6,189 nucleotides of DNA from assembly GCA_003477045.1 (NCBI GenBank), contig DMTS01000030.1, positions 361 to 6,549 on the forward strand, written 5' to 3'. The DNA is from Candidatus Delongbacteria bacterium. GTDB taxonomy: Bacteria > UBA4055. The notes beneath the pieces were generated by a model. It saw only the letters and a program-made list of their open reading frames with translations. It had not been told where the DNA came from and searched no databases. Shown piece by piece: positions 5,836-6,189 of the stretch (within the stretch, counting starts at the first letter, position 1; every line of letters begins with the position of its first letter). Made by a program: the position numbers and the translations under genes.

Positions 5836-6189
5836 ATGCTTTCGAATAAAGCTATAGAGTCAATCAGGAAATTGATTGCAAAGTATCCGAAAAAAGAATC
5901 TGCGTTGATGCCCGCTTTGATGATCGCTCAAAAAGAGAATATGAACTATCTTGACCGCGCATTGGCTGCAGAAGTAGCAAAAGTTGTCGGAGTTTCCGAA
6001 GCTCACGCTTTCGGTGTTCTGACTTATTATACAATGTACAATATAAAAGAAATCGGAAAGTATCATATCCAGGTTGATACGAATATCCCCGCAACCCTTA
6101 TGGGTGCGGCAAAGATACTTGATTTCATAAAGAAAGAACTGGACATTGAACCGGGTGAAACAACCAAAGACAAAATGTTCACTTTGAAT
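5836..6189 (+). CDS. NuoE/HydC-like thioredoxin-fold subunit, 3' end outside window, first two cluster cysteines missing
   Basis: These are the first 118 codons of a protein of the complex I 24-kDa (NuoE)/HydC family, which normally carries one [2Fe-2S] cluster and pairs with the NuoF/HydB flavin subunit. The N-terminal helical part has YPKKESALMPALMIAQKEN (17-35) and AHAFGVLTYYTMYNI (56-70), both typical. The thioredoxin-like domain begins KYHIQVDTNIPATLMGAAKIL (75-95) and continues with the usual PGETTKDKMFTL. In most relatives this segment reads VCTNxxC; here the two cysteine positions are Asp81 and Ala86, so the normal four-Cys cluster cannot form. The other two cysteine positions lie beyond the window. 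The gene follows the hydrogenase, whereas Thermotoga-type operons place the hydC-like gene first. It probably still acts as a structural or adaptor subunit; that is inference. Confidence 0.88.
   Translation, partial: MLSNKAIESIRKLIAKYPKKESALMPALMIAQKENMNYLDRALAAEVAKVVGVSEAHAFGVLTYYTMYNIKEIGKYHIQVDTNIPATLMGAAKILDFIKKELDIEPGETTKDKMFTLN

Overview
The window is a compact, entirely plus-strand block from an anaerobic bacterium that handles formate and hydrogen. Moderately AT-rich coding sequence, 1-4 nt gene junctions and Shine-Dalgarno-like sites fit a bacterium. The lineage cannot be fixed from this sequence: clostridia, spirochaetes and several uncultured anaerobic phyla carry similar sets.

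Layout. (1) 3-608: the C-terminal 201 codons of a molybdopterin (Mo/W) formate dehydrogenase catalytic subunit, whose start lies upstream of the window. It ends in a strong intrinsic-terminator hairpin (611-645). (2) 664-3876: a five-gene, almost gapless operon made of an FmdE-family metal-binding protein, the molybdate/tungstate ABC transporter ModA-ModB-ModC, and a short ModE-type winged-helix regulator. (3) 3877-4029: the only sizeable intergenic region. It holds a good sigma-70-type promoter (TTGACT-N17-TATTTT) with a Rex-like palindrome over the expected start point. (4) 4030-5817: a 595-residue multidomain [FeFe] hydrogenase (HydA/HndD type). (5) 5836-6189: the first 118 codons of a NuoE/HydC-like subunit, running off the end of the window. 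A NuoF/HydB-like flavoprotein subunit would be expected next but is not visible.

How the genes work together (inference). The transporter imports molybdate or tungstate for the formate dehydrogenase cofactor, the ModE-like protein probably tunes that supply, and FmdE may take part in metal or cofactor handling. Formate dehydrogenase and a multimeric, possibly electron-bifurcating, [FeFe] hydrogenase together could interconvert formate, H2/CO2 and NAD(P)H/ferredoxin. A redox (NADH/NAD+) switch of the Rex type at the hydrogenase promoter would fit.

The most notable points are: the NuoE-like subunit has lost the first two cysteine ligands of its [2Fe-2S] cluster (Asp81 and Ala86 instead); the hydrogenase L1 motif reads TSCSPGW instead of TSCCPGW; a Rex-like operator sits at the hydrogenase promoter; fmdE is embedded in the molybdate operon; and an 18-nt exact repeat lies in the same reading frame of fmdE and modC. 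I see no mobile element, CRISPR array, tRNA or rRNA, and no evidence of a wholly new system.
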